From Streptomyces sp. SJL17-4 (GTDB taxonomy: Bacteria > Actinomycetota > Actinomycetes > Streptomycetales > Streptomycetaceae), in NCBI RefSeq assembly GCF_036826855.1, contig NZ_CP104578.1, positions 6,173,501 through 6,237,500 of the forward strand: a DNA stretch of 64,000 nucleotides. The letters are read 5' to 3'. The notes beneath the pieces were generated by a model. That model had not been told where the DNA came from and did no database searches. It saw nothing but the letters and a program-made list of their open reading frames with translations. Position 1 is the first letter of the stretch. Each line of letters begins with the position of its first letter. Shown piece by piece: positions 47,286 through 56,310 of this stretch. The translations under genes were made by a program, and so were the position numbers.

Positions 47286-49061
47286 CTACAGGCCGAGGTC
47301 GTTCTCGAACTCGCCGGCCTCGAGGATCGCCTTGACCGAGGTCAGGTAGCGGGCGGCGTCGGCGCCGTCCACCAGACGGTGGTCGTAGGACAGCGCGACG
47401 TACGTCATGTCGCGGATCGCGATCGTCTCACCCAGGTCCGGGTGGTTGATGACGACCGGACGGCGCACGGTGGCGCCGATGCCCAGGATGGCGACCTGGT
47501 TCGGGGGCACGATGATCGTGTCGAACAGCGCGCCGCGCGAACCGGTGTTGGAGATGGTGAAGGTCGCACCGGCCAGGTCGTCCGGGGTGATCTTGCTGGC
47601 GCGCACGGCGCCGGCCAGCTCCGCGGTCTTCTTCGAGATGCCGGCGATGTTGAGGTCGCCCGCACCCTTGATGACCGGGGTCATCAGACCCTTCTCGGAG
47701 TCCACCGCGATACCGATGTTCTCGGCGTCGAAGTAGGTGATCGTGCCCTCGTCCTCGTTGATCCGGGCGTTGATGACCGGGTGGGCCTTCAGCGCCTGGG
47801 CCGCCGCCTTCACGAAGAACGGCATCGGGGACAGCTTGACGCCCTCACGGGCGGCGAAGGCGTCCTTGGCACGGGCGCGCAGCTTCATCAGCTTGGTGAT
47901 GTCGACCTCGACGACCGAGGTCAGCTGGGCCTGGCCGTGCAGCGCCTTCATCATGTTGTCGCCGATGACCTTGCGCATGCGGGTCATCTTGACGGTCTGA
48001 CCGCGCAGCGGGGAGACCTCGAGCGCCGGAGCCTTGGCGGCGGCCGGAGCAGCGGCGGCGGGGGCAGCGGCGGCGGCCTTCTTGGCCTCGGCGGCCGCGA
48101 GGACGTCCTGCTTGCGGATACGACCGCCGACGCCCGAACCCTTGACGGCCGCCAGGTCGACACCGTTCTCGGTGGCGAGCTTGCGGACCAGCGGGGTCAC
48201 GTACGCGCCGTCCTCGGCGGGGGCGGCCGCGGGGGTCGCCGGAACCGGGGTGACGACCGCCGGGGCGATCGACGGGGCCTGGGCGACCGGGGCCGGAGCC
48301 GCGGCCGGGGCGGCCGGAGCGGGGGCCGGAGCCGGAGCGGCCGGGGCCGGAGCAGCGGCGGCGGGAGCCGGAGCGGCGGCCGGGGCCGGGGCGGCCGGAG
48401 CCGGAGCGGCGGCCGGAGCCGCACCCGCGGCACCGATGACGGCGAGCTTGGCGCCGACCTCGGCGGTCTCGTCCTCGGCGACGACGATCTCCAGGAGAAC
48501 GCCGGAGGCCGGGGCGGGGATCTCGGTGTCGACCTTGTCCGTGGAGACCTCGAGCAGCGGCTCGTCGGCCTCGACGGTCTCGCCGACCGACTTCAGCCAG
48601 CGGGTGACGGTGCCCTCGGTGACGGACTCGCCGAGTGCGGGCAGCACGACGTCGGTGCCGGTGGCGCCGACCCCTGCGGGAGAAGGTGCGGCGGCGGCCG
48701 GAGCCTCGGCCGCGGGGGCCGGAGCGGCCGGGGCCTCGGCGACCGGCGCCGGAGCGGCCGCGGCGGGCTCGGCGGCCGGAGCCGGGGCGGCCTCGGCGGC
48801 CGGAGCCGCAGCGGGGGCGCCCGTGCCGTCGTCGATGATGGCCAGCTCGGCGCCGACCTCGACCGTCTCGTCCTCGGCGACCTTGATGGAGGCCAGGATG
48901 CCCGAGGCGGGGGCGGGGATCTCGGTGTCGACCTTGTCGGTCGAGACCTCGAGCAGCGGCTCGTCGGCCTCGACACGCTCACCCTCGGCCTTGAGCCAGC
49001 GGGTGACGGTGCCCTCGGTGACGCTCTCGCCGAGCGCCGGCAGGGTTACGGAAACCGACAT
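47286..49061 (-). CDS. sucB: Dihydrolipoamide acyltransferase (E2) with two lipoyl domains
   Basis: Core of the 2-oxoacid dehydrogenase complexes. 591 residues: lipoyl domain 1 (K43 in STDKVDTE), lipoyl domain 2 (K176, same motif), a peripheral-subunit-binding domain ([24 protein letters not shown]) and a catalytic domain ending in SYDHRLVDG (His561, Asp565). Long Ala/Pro linkers encoded by GCC-rich repeats join the domains. Usually named sucB in Streptomyces; in actinobacteria this E2 probably serves pyruvate and 2-oxoglutarate dehydrogenases alike, and its place beside aceE supports the former. It is 62 bases downstream of lpd, so likely one operon. ATG 49061 follows AGGAG at 12 bases. Confidence 0.95.
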   Translation of the reverse strand: MSVSVTLPALGESVTEGTVTRWLKAEGERVEADEPLLEVSTDKVDTEIPAPASGILASIKVAEDETVEVGAELAIIDDGTGAPAAAPAAEAAPAPAAEPAAAAPAPVAEAPAAPAPAAEAPAAAAPSPAGVGATGTDVVLPALGESVTEGTVTRWLKSVGETVEADEPLLEVSTDKVDTEIPAPASGVLLEIVVAEDETAEVGAKLAVIGAAGAAPAAAPAPAAPAPAAAPAPAAAAPAPAAPAPAPAPAAPAAAPAPVAQAPSIAPAVVTPVPATPAAAPAEDGAYVTPLVRKLATENGVDLAAVKGSGVGGRIRKQDVLAAAEAKKAAAAAPAAAAPAAAKAPALEVSPLRGQTVKMTRMRKVIGDNMMKALHGQAQLTSVVEVDITKLMKLRARAKDAFAAREGVKLSPMPFFVKAAAQALKAHPVINARINEDEGTITYFDAENIGIAVDSEKGLMTPVIKGAGDLNIAGISKKTAELAGAVRASKITPDDLAGATFTISNTGSRGALFDTIIVPPNQVAILGIGATVRRPVVINHPDLGETIAIRDMTYVALSYDHRLVDGADAARYLTSVKAILEAGEFENDLGL

Positions 49062-49123
49062 GGTTTCAGTTGCTCCTAACGAATTGCGGGAAGTGGTCGT
49101 CGCGCCCTGTGATGACGTGAGCG

Positions 49124-50512
49124 TCAGTCGTGGGAGTGCAGAGGCTTGCCGGCCAGGGCCAGGTGGGCCTCGCCGAGCGCCTCGTTCTGCGTCGGGTGGG
49201 CGTGGATGAGCTGCGCGACCTCGGCCGGCAGCGCCTCCCAGTTGTAGATCAGCTGCGCTTCGCCGACCTGCTCGCCCATGCGGTCACCGACCATGTGGAC
49301 GCCGACCACGGCACCGTCCTTGACCTGGACGAGCTTGATCTCGCCCGCGGTCTTGAGGATCTTGCTCTTGCCGTTGCCCGCCAGGTTGTACTTCAGGGCG
49401 ACGACCTTGTCCGCGCCGTAGATCTCCTTGGCCTTGGCCTCGGTGATGCCGACGGAGGCGACCTCGGGGTGGCAGTACGTCACCCGGGGCACGCCGTCGT
49501 AGTCGATCGGGACGGCCTTCAGGCCGGCCAGGCGCTCCGCGACGAGGATGCCCTCGGCGAAGCCGACGTGCGCGAGCTGGAGCGTCGGGACGAGGTCGCC
49601 CACGGCCGAGACCGTCGGCACGTTGGTGCGCATGTACTCGTCGACCAGGACGTAGCCGCGGTCCATCGCGACGCCCTGCTCCTCGTAACCGAGACCGGCG
49701 GAGACCGGGCCGCGGCCGATGGCGACCAGCAGCACCTCGGCCTCGAAGGTCTTGCCGTCGGCCAGCGTGACCTTGACGCCGTTGTCGGTGTACTCGGCGG
49801 ACTGGAAGAAGGTGCCGAGGTTGAACTTGATGCCGCGCTTGCGGAACGCGCGCTCAAGAAGCTTCGAGCTGTTCTCGTCCTCGACCGGGACGAGGTGCTT
49901 CATGCCCTCGATCACCGTGACGTCGGTGCCGAAGGACTTCCACGCCGAGGCGAACTCGACGCCGATGACACCGCCGCCGAGGATGATCGCGGACTCCGGG
50001 ACCCGGTCCAGGGTCAGCGCGTGGTCCGAGGTGATGATCCGGTTGCCGTCGATCTCCAGCCCGGGGAGGGACTTCGGCACGGAACCGGTGGCCAGGAGGA
50101 CGTGACGGCCCTCGACGCGACGACCGTCGACGTCGACGGAGGTCGGGGAGGACAGGTGGCCGGTGCCCTCGATGTAGGTCACCTTGCGGGAGGCGACGAG
50201 ACCCTGCAGACCCTTGTACAGGCCCGAGATCACGTCGTCCTTGTACTTGTGCACGGCCTTGATGTCGATGCCCTCGAAAGAGGCCCTGACACCGAACTGC
50301 TCCGCCTCGCGGGTCTGGTCGGCGACCTCGCCGGCGTGGAGCAGGGCCTTCGTCGGGATGCAGCCGTTGTGCAGGCAGGTGCCGCCGAGCTTGTTCTTCT
50401 CGATCAGTGCGACGTCCAGGCCCAGCTGCGCTCCGCGCAGCGCCGCGGCGTAACCGCCGCTACCGCCGCCGAGGATCACTAGGTCGAAAACGGTGCTGGC
50501 GTCGTTCGCCAC
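49124..50512 (-). CDS. lpdA: Dihydrolipoyl dehydrogenase (E3)
   Basis: Reoxidises E2 lipoamide with NAD. 462 residues: FAD loop [14 protein letters not shown], redox pair C46/C51 ([13 protein letters not shown]), NAD loop [12 protein letters not shown] and the C-terminal [10 protein letters not shown] with the catalytic His-Glu. GTG 50512 is chosen because GGAGG lies 8 bases upstream and the length matches Streptomyces Lpd; an ATG 18 bases upstream would overlap that site. First gene of the lpd-E2 operon. Confidence 0.96.
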   Translation of the reverse strand: MANDASTVFDLVILGGGSGGYAAALRGAQLGLDVALIEKNKLGGTCLHNGCIPTKALLHAGEVADQTREAEQFGVRASFEGIDIKAVHKYKDDVISGLYKGLQGLVASRKVTYIEGTGHLSSPTSVDVDGRRVEGRHVLLATGSVPKSLPGLEIDGNRIITSDHALTLDRVPESAIILGGGVIGVEFASAWKSFGTDVTVIEGMKHLVPVEDENSSKLLERAFRKRGIKFNLGTFFQSAEYTDNGVKVTLADGKTFEAEVLLVAIGRGPVSAGLGYEEQGVAMDRGYVLVDEYMRTNVPTVSAVGDLVPTLQLAHVGFAEGILVAERLAGLKAVPIDYDGVPRVTYCHPEVASVGITEAKAKEIYGADKVVALKYNLAGNGKSKILKTAGEIKLVQVKDGAVVGVHMVGDRMGEQVGEAQLIYNWEALPAEVAQLIHAHPTQNEALGEAHLALAGKPLHSHD

Positions 50513-50742
50513 GTCACGTCCTCCATGCATGTGCGCTCGTCGCCGGTCCTCGATGACCAGGCGGCGGCTGGTGTTCGGCCGCTTATTTTCGGCCCTGTGG
50601 TGGGGGCCCTGTCCTGCCGAGAACCCATCTTCGCACTTGTTGACGGATGGCGGGACGCGGGGCCGTGCTCTGAGACGGCCGATCGTCCGTACGGCGGGTG
50701 GACCAGCGCGTACGAACCTACGGATTTCGTCGCGGGCGAACA

Positions 50743-50777
50743 GCGACGGCCCCGGGCACGCAGCCCGGGGCCGTCGC
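50743..50777 (-). terminator. pepA terminator
   Basis: A perfect 14-bp stem (50743-50756 with 50764-50777) and 7-base loop lie 15 bases after the pepA stop. Confidence 0.9.
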
Positions 50778-50791
50778 CGTCACGTGCCCGC

Positions 50792-52300
50792 TCAGAGCTC
50801 GCCGGCCGCCGTGCGCTCGGCCAGCTTCACCAGGGTGCGGACCGAGGAGCCGGTGCCGCCCTTGGGGGTGTAGCCGTACGGGGCGCCCTCGTGGAAGGCC
50901 GGGCCCGCGATGTCCAGGTGGGCCCAGGTGATGCCCTCGCCCACGAACTCCTGGAGGAAGAGACCGGCGACCAGGCCGCCGCCCATCCGCTCACCCATGT
51001 TGGCGATGTCGGCGGTGGGGGAGTCCATGCCCTTGCGCAGGTCCGCGGGGAGCGGCATCGGCCAGGACGCCTCGCCGACCTCCTCCGCGATCTCGTGGAT
51101 CGCGGAGCGGTAGTCGTCGTCGTTGGCCATGATGCCGAAGGTGCGGTTGCCGAGCGCCAGGACCATCGCGCCGGTCAGGGTCGCCACGTCGACGATCGCG
51201 TCCGGGTGCTCCTCGGAGGCCCGGGTCAGCGCGTCGGCGAGGACGAGCCGGCCCTCGGCGTCGGTGTTCAGGACCTCGACGGTCTTGCCGCTGTACATGC
51301 GCAGCACGTCACCCGGGCGGGTGGCGGAGCCGGACGGCATGTTCTCGGCGAGGGCGAGCCAGCCCGTGACGTTGACCTCCAGGCCGAGGCGGGCCGCGGC
51401 GACGACGGACGAGAACACGGCGGCCGCGCCGCTCATGTCGCACTTCATCGTCTCGTTGTGGCCGGCCGGCTTCAGGGAGATGCCGCCCGAGTCGTAGGTG
51501 ATGCCCTTGCCGACCAGGGCGAGGGTCTTCTCCGCCTTCGGGTGGGTGTAGCCGATGCGGACCAGGCGCGGCGGGTTCTGCGAGCCGACGCCGACACCGA
51601 GGATGCCGCCGAAGCCGCCCTTGGCGAGCGCCTTCTCGTCGAGGACCTGGACCTTGAGGCCGTGCTCCTTGCCGGCGGCCTGGGCGGCGGCGGCGAAGGC
51701 GGCCGGGGTCAGGTCGTTCGGCGGCATGTTGATCAGGTCGCGGGCGCGGTTGATCTCCTCGGCGACGGCCAGGGCACGCTCGGCGGCGGCCTTGTGGGCC
51801 TTGTCGCGCGGCTTGGCGCCGAGCAGGGCGACCTCGCCCAGCGGCTTCTTCGCGTCCTTGCCGTTCTCCTGGTACTGCGTGAAGGCGTACGCGCCGAGCA
51901 GGGCGCCCTCCGCGATGGCGGCGGCGTCCTCGGCGGCGTCGATCGGCAGCGCGAACGCGGCCTTCTTCGAGCCGTTCAGGGTGCGGGCGGCGACACCGGC
52001 GGCCCGGCGGAGGGTCTCCGCGCCGTAGGACGCGCCGTCCTCGGGGGCGGAGCCCAGACCGACGGCCAGGACGACGGGGGCCTTGAGGCCGGCCGGGGCG
52101 GGCAGCTTGGTCGCCTCACCCTCGGCACCCGAGGCGCCCAGCGTCTCCAGGACGGCGGCGAGCCGGCCGTCGAAGGCCTTGTCGACGGCCTCGGCGCCCG
52201 GGGCGACGACGAGCGTCTTCCCGGACTTCGCGACGCCGATGACGAGGGCGTCGGCGCGGAGCGTCGCCGCGCCGGCAGTGCTGAGAGTGAGAGCAGTCAC
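50792..52300 (-). CDS. pepA: Leucyl aminopeptidase (M17)
   Basis: Two-metal cytosolic aminopeptidase, 502 residues. The metal and active-site motifs are VGKGITYDSGGISLKP, MKCDMSGAAAV and the M17 signature NTDAEGRLVLADAL (about 335-348). The N-terminal domain is the usual alpha/beta macro-like fold. GTG 52300; the ribosome site is weak (GGAAGCGAGA is distant), and a TACGAT box (52367-52372 minus) could be its -10. Divergent from the exopolysaccharide operon. Confidence 0.96.
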   Translation of the reverse strand: MTALTLSTAGAATLRADALVIGVAKSGKTLVVAPGAEAVDKAFDGRLAAVLETLGASGAEGEATKLPAPAGLKAPVVLAVGLGSAPEDGASYGAETLRRAAGVAARTLNGSKKAAFALPIDAAEDAAAIAEGALLGAYAFTQYQENGKDAKKPLGEVALLGAKPRDKAHKAAAERALAVAEEINRARDLINMPPNDLTPAAFAAAAQAAGKEHGLKVQVLDEKALAKGGFGGILGVGVGSQNPPRLVRIGYTHPKAEKTLALVGKGITYDSGGISLKPAGHNETMKCDMSGAAAVFSSVVAAARLGLEVNVTGWLALAENMPSGSATRPGDVLRMYSGKTVEVLNTDAEGRLVLADALTRASEEHPDAIVDVATLTGAMVLALGNRTFGIMANDDDYRSAIHEIAEEVGEASWPMPLPADLRKGMDSPTADIANMGERMGGGLVAGLFLQEFVGEGITWAHLDIAGPAFHEGAPYGYTPKGGTGSSVRTLVKLAERTAAGEL

Positions 52301-52615
52301 GGTGGTGAAATCTCGCTTCCATTGAGTTCTGTGGCGGTCGAGGGATGGGCCGACCGTGCCCGCCGCATCGTATTTCGGCCCGGAGAGCGCCGAGAACGAG
52401 CCTACGCTCGCTCAACGGGTTCGCTCACGGCGGCGCCGATTCACTCATCCGTGGTGTCTCTTTCATGTTTACCGTTCTGGCTCGGAGTGCTCGTTCACAC
52501 TCGCCTCAGTCACGCAAGGACGACCCACTCGTCTTCGCACCATCTGCATCATCTCCACAGGTTCGCCGCCCCGGCCCCCGGTGCGCGGGGACCTGCCGAG
52601 GGGGGACACCACCTG
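52301..52615. other. 315-base divergent gap pepA / exopolysaccharide operon
   Basis: No gene. Candidate -10 boxes are TACGAT (52367-52372) for pepA on the minus strand and TACCGT (52470-52475) on the plus strand for the polysaccharide operon, which would give it a leader of about 135 bases. No operator is certain. Confidence 0.4.
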
Positions 52616-54724
52616 ATGGACTCCGGCCGAATCCGTACGCCCAGAAGCGCGCCCCGCACCCGTGGCGGCGCCCGCACCGCGCCCCGTACGGCTCCGCGTA
52701 CCGCCCGCGTCGCGGCACTCGCCGCCGCCGCGCTGCTCGCCACCGTCGTCCCGTCCGCGCAGGCCGTAGCGGCCCCCGTGCCCCGGGTCGACCTCACCGT
52801 CCTCGTCGTCGACGACGGCGGCAGCGCGGTCGGTGCGATCACCGCCGAACTGAAGGGCGCCGGCGTCCCGTACCGCAGGATCGACCTGAACGACCCGAAC
52901 CGGCCGGTCCTCGACACCGCCTTCCTCAGCGACACGCTCGACGGCCGCCCCCGCGCCAAGTACCAGGGCGTGGTCCTGCCCCACGAGACCGCGTTCGGCC
53001 CCGACTCGGCCGAGCACACCGCCCTCCAGGCGTACGAGCGGACCTTCGGCGTCCCACAGGTCGACGCCTACACGTGGTCGCACCCCGGCGTCGGCCTCGA
53101 CTACACGAACGAGGGCGGCTGGTCCGGCGTCCTCGACGGCACCACCGCCGGCATCACCGCCGCAGGGAAGGCGGGCCCCTTCCGGTACCTGGCCGGGGCG
53201 CTCACCTTCGAGGACAACGACCCCTCGATCGCCGAGAGCTACGGCTACGCGGGCCGCCCCCGGGCCGGCTTCACCAGCTACGTCGACGTGCCCGTCGACG
53301 GGGGTGGCCGGGCCAGCCTCGTCGGCGAGTACACCGCCGACGGGCGCCGCGAACTGGTCGTCACCTTCGCCTACAACCAGTACCAGCGGCAGTTCCGGGC
53401 CCTCGCCCGCGGCATCGTCGAATGGCTCACCCAGGGCGTCCACCTCGGCCAGAGCCGCAACTACCTCTCCGTGCACGTCGACGACGTCTTCGCCCCCGAC
53501 GCCCGCTGGGACACCGGACTCGACTGCACCCCCGGCGACTTCGACTGCGTCGGCGACGACGGAGAGGGCGCCGACCCGATCCGGATGACGGTCGCCGACG
53601 CCCAGTACGCCGCCGCCTGGCAGAAGTCCTCCGGCTTCACCCTCGACATGGTCTACAACGGCGGCCAGGGCGAGCAGTGGAAGGCCGAACACGGCGGCAC
53701 CGACCCGCTCACCGACCGGCTCGTCGCCGACCGCGCCCAGTACCGGTGGATCAACCACACGTACACCCATCCCTTCCTCGGCTGCGTCCAGGACAACGCC
53801 GTCGTCCCCTGGCAGTGCGCCAAGGACGCCTCGGGCAAGACCCTCTGGGTCAGCCGCGCCGAGCTGTCCGCCCAGATCCGCGACAACCACAACTGGGCCG
53901 TCCGCAAGGGCATCTCCGTCGACCGCTCCGAACTCGTCACCGGAGAGCACTCCGGCCTCAAGACCCTGCCCCAGCAGCCCGTCGACAACCCGAACCTGGC
54001 CGGCGCCCTCGCCGACAACGGCGTCAAGTGGACGGCCAGCGACAACTCCCGCGAACCGCAGCAACGGGCGCTCGGCACCGCCTCCGGCGCCGCGAAGACC
54101 GTGCCCCGCCACCCCATGAACGTGTACTACAACGTGGGCACCGCCGCCGAGATGACCGACGAGTACAACTGGGTCTACACCTCCCGCGCCGACGGCGGCA
54201 GCGGCATCTGCGAGTCCAACCCGGCCTCCACCTGCCTGCCCGCCCCGCTCCCCACGGCCACCGGCTACGCCGACCACATCGTGCCGCAGGAAGCCCGTAT
54301 CGCCCTCTCCCACGTCCTCGGCAACGACCCCCGGCCGCACTACGTGCACCAGTCGAACCTCGCCGAGGAGCGCCTGCTCTACCCCGTCCTCGACCGGGTA
54401 CTCGCCGACTACCGGGGCCTGTTCGCACCCAGCGCGCCCCTGGTGAACCCGGCCCAGCGGGACGTCGGCACCGAACTGACCCGCCGCGCGGCCTGGGACC
54501 AGGCCCTCGCCGCCGGAAAGGTCACCGCCTACCGCATCGGCACCGCCGTCACCGTCAAGGCCCCCGCCGGCGTCACCGTGCCCGTCACCGCCCCCGAGGG
54601 CACCCGCAAGCGCCTCCTCCTCGGCACCGCCGCCTTCGGGGCGCCGTACGCCGGGACCCGCTCCGCCTGGACCGCGCCCGAACCGCTCCAGACCAGCGTC
54701 ACACTCACGCTCCCGACCGCCTGA
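52616..54724 (+). CDS. Agd3-type (CE18) secreted polysaccharide deacetylase
   Basis: Predicted to remove N-acetyl groups from an amino-sugar exopolysaccharide outside the cell. 702 residues with an Arg-rich, unusually long signal peptide (cleavage about 45-55, SAQAVAAP). An N-terminal beta-rich domain (about 55-275) sits where Agd3 has its CBM87. The deacetylase domain carries HVDDVF (H287, D289, D290) and NHTYTHP (H381, H385), the metal-site pattern of NodB-like enzymes in the Agd3 form, then TGEHSGL. ATG 52616 follows GAGGGGGG by about 9 bases. First gene of an operon with a PelF-like transferase. Family name is by motif and recollection of Aspergillus Agd3. Confidence 0.85.
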   Translation: MDSGRIRTPRSAPRTRGGARTAPRTAPRTARVAALAAAALLATVVPSAQAVAAPVPRVDLTVLVVDDGGSAVGAITAELKGAGVPYRRIDLNDPNRPVLDTAFLSDTLDGRPRAKYQGVVLPHETAFGPDSAEHTALQAYERTFGVPQVDAYTWSHPGVGLDYTNEGGWSGVLDGTTAGITAAGKAGPFRYLAGALTFEDNDPSIAESYGYAGRPRAGFTSYVDVPVDGGGRASLVGEYTADGRRELVVTFAYNQYQRQFRALARGIVEWLTQGVHLGQSRNYLSVHVDDVFAPDARWDTGLDCTPGDFDCVGDDGEGADPIRMTVADAQYAAAWQKSSGFTLDMVYNGGQGEQWKAEHGGTDPLTDRLVADRAQYRWINHTYTHPFLGCVQDNAVVPWQCAKDASGKTLWVSRAELSAQIRDNHNWAVRKGISVDRSELVTGEHSGLKTLPQQPVDNPNLAGALADNGVKWTASDNSREPQQRALGTASGAAKTVPRHPMNVYYNVGTAAEMTDEYNWVYTSRADGGSGICESNPASTCLPAPLPTATGYADHIVPQEARIALSHVLGNDPRPHYVHQSNLAEERLLYPVLDRVLADYRGLFAPSAPLVNPAQRDVGTELTRRAAWDQALAAGKVTAYRIGTAVTVKAPAGVTVPVTAPEGTRKRLLLGTAAFGAPYAGTRSAWTAPEPLQTSVTLTLPTA

Positions 54725-54750
54725 CCAGCACGTTCTGGGGGGAACCGCAC

Positions 54751-56310
54751 ATGCCGAGCAGTGGCCGTCATGTCACCATGCTCACCGAAGGCACCTACCC
54801 GCATGTCCACGGCGGCGTCAGCACCTGGTGCGACCAGCTCGTCCGCGGCATGCCCGAGGTCGACTTCGAGATCCTCGCCCTCACCGGCAGCGGCCGCGAA
54901 CCCGTCACCTGGGAGCTGCCGTCCAACGTCACCCGGCACACCGCCTACGCCCTCTGGGGACTCCCGCAGGGTCCGACCGCGCCCGGCCTGTTCGCCGGAG
55001 CGCGCCGGCCCCTGCGGGGGCGTGAGCGCCGCCGCTTCCTCGACACCTACGAGCGCCTGCTGCTCGCCCTCCTCGACCCGGAGGCGGGCTACGACTTCGG
55101 CACCAGCCTGTACGAACTCGCCGAACTGGCCCGGCAGGGACGGCTCACCGCCGCCCTGCGCTCGGAGCCGGCCCTGCGCTCCCTGATGTGGATCTGGACC
55201 ATGCCGCATCTGCCGACGCTCGCGGCCCGGCCCACCGTCCACGACGCCCTCACCGCCACCGACCTGCTCGAACACGCCCTGCGGCCGCTGGCCGCCCGGA
55301 TATCCACCGACGGCGTCGCCCACGCCGTCTCCAGCGGCCTCGCCACCCTCCCGGCGCTCGCCGCACAGCACTTCGAAGGGGTGCCCTTCCTGCTCACCGA
55401 ACACGGCATCTACCTCCGCGAGCGCTATCTCGGCTACCGCACCGAGGCACAACGCTGGCCCGTCAAGGCCCTCATGCTCGGCTTCTACCGTGAGCTCAAC
55501 ACCCTCGGCTACCGCAAGGCCGACCTCATCACCCCCTGCAACCAGTACAACCGGCGCTGGGAGGAGCGCGGCGGCGCCCCCGCCGACCGCATCCGCACCG
55601 TCTACAACGGCGTCGACCCGGCCCTCTTCCCCGAGGCCGGCCCCGAGCCCGAGACCCCCACGCTCAGCTGGTGCGGCCGCGTCGACCCCATCAAGGACCT
55701 CGAAACCCTGATCAGGGCGTACGCCATCTGCCGCGCCGAACTTCCCGCGCTGCGGCTCCGGTTGTTCGGCCCGGTCCCCGCCGGGAACGAGGACTACCTC
55801 ACCCGCCTGGAGAAGCTCGCCGCCGAACTCGGCGTCACCGACGGGATCACCTTCGAGGGCCGGATCTCCGACGTGCCCAGCGCGTACGCGGCCGGCAGCG
55901 TCGTGATGCTCTCCTCCATCAGCGAGGGCTTCCCGTTCTCCCTCATCGAGGCCATGTCCTGCGGCCGCGCCACCGTCTCCACCGACGTCGGAGGGGTACG
56001 GGAGGCCGTCGGCGACACCGGGATCGTCGTCCCGCCCCGCGAACCGGCCGTGATGGCCGCCGCCGTCACCGCCCTCCTCAGCGACGGGGCCCGTCGCGCC
56101 GAACTCGGCCGACGGGCCCGGCAGCGGGTCATCGACCGGTTCACCCTGCACCGCTCGGTGGACGGCTTCCGCCAGATCTACCGCGAACTGGCGGGCGACC
56201 GGGTACGCCCCGAGGCGCGTCCCCAGGTCCGGCCGAAGCCCTGGCCGGCCCGACTCCCGGCCCCGCGCCGCATCACCCCGACCCTGGTAGCGGGAGGCAC
56301 CCCGGCATGA
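54751..56310 (+). CDS. pelF: PelF-type GT4 glycosyltransferase
   Basis: Cytoplasmic transferase expected to polymerise an amino-sugar from a UDP donor. 519 residues. The PelF signature is at the N-terminus (LTEGTYPHVHGGVSTWCDQLV, close to EGTYPYVxGGVSSW), followed by TEHGIYLRER and the GT4 C-domain motifs NGVDPALF, GRVDPIKD and the E-x7-E segment SEGFPFSLIEAMSCGRATVSTDVGG. GGGGGGA lies 8 bases before ATG 54751. It follows the deacetylase by 26 bases and overlaps the next gene by 4 bases (ATGA). The C-terminal 35 residues are Pro/Arg-rich. Confidence 0.92.
   Translation: MPSSGRHVTMLTEGTYPHVHGGVSTWCDQLVRGMPEVDFEILALTGSGREPVTWELPSNVTRHTAYALWGLPQGPTAPGLFAGARRPLRGRERRRFLDTYERLLLALLDPEAGYDFGTSLYELAELARQGRLTAALRSEPALRSLMWIWTMPHLPTLAARPTVHDALTATDLLEHALRPLAARISTDGVAHAVSSGLATLPALAAQHFEGVPFLLTEHGIYLRERYLGYRTEAQRWPVKALMLGFYRELNTLGYRKADLITPCNQYNRRWEERGGAPADRIRTVYNGVDPALFPEAGPEPETPTLSWCGRVDPIKDLETLIRAYAICRAELPALRLRLFGPVPAGNEDYLTRLEKLAAELGVTDGITFEGRISDVPSAYAAGSVVMLSSISEGFPFSLIEAMSCGRATVSTDVGGVREAVGDTGIVVPPREPAVMAAAVTALLSDGARRAELGRRARQRVIDRFTLHRSVDGFRQIYRELAGDRVRPEARPQVRPKPWPARLPAPRRITPTLVAGGTPA

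Noticed and set aside
52501..52512. BldD-like box TCGCCTCAGTCA before the exopolysaccharide operon
   Set aside because: Two of the eight fixed positions mismatch, and such partial matches are common; not enough to claim BldD/c-di-GMP control.
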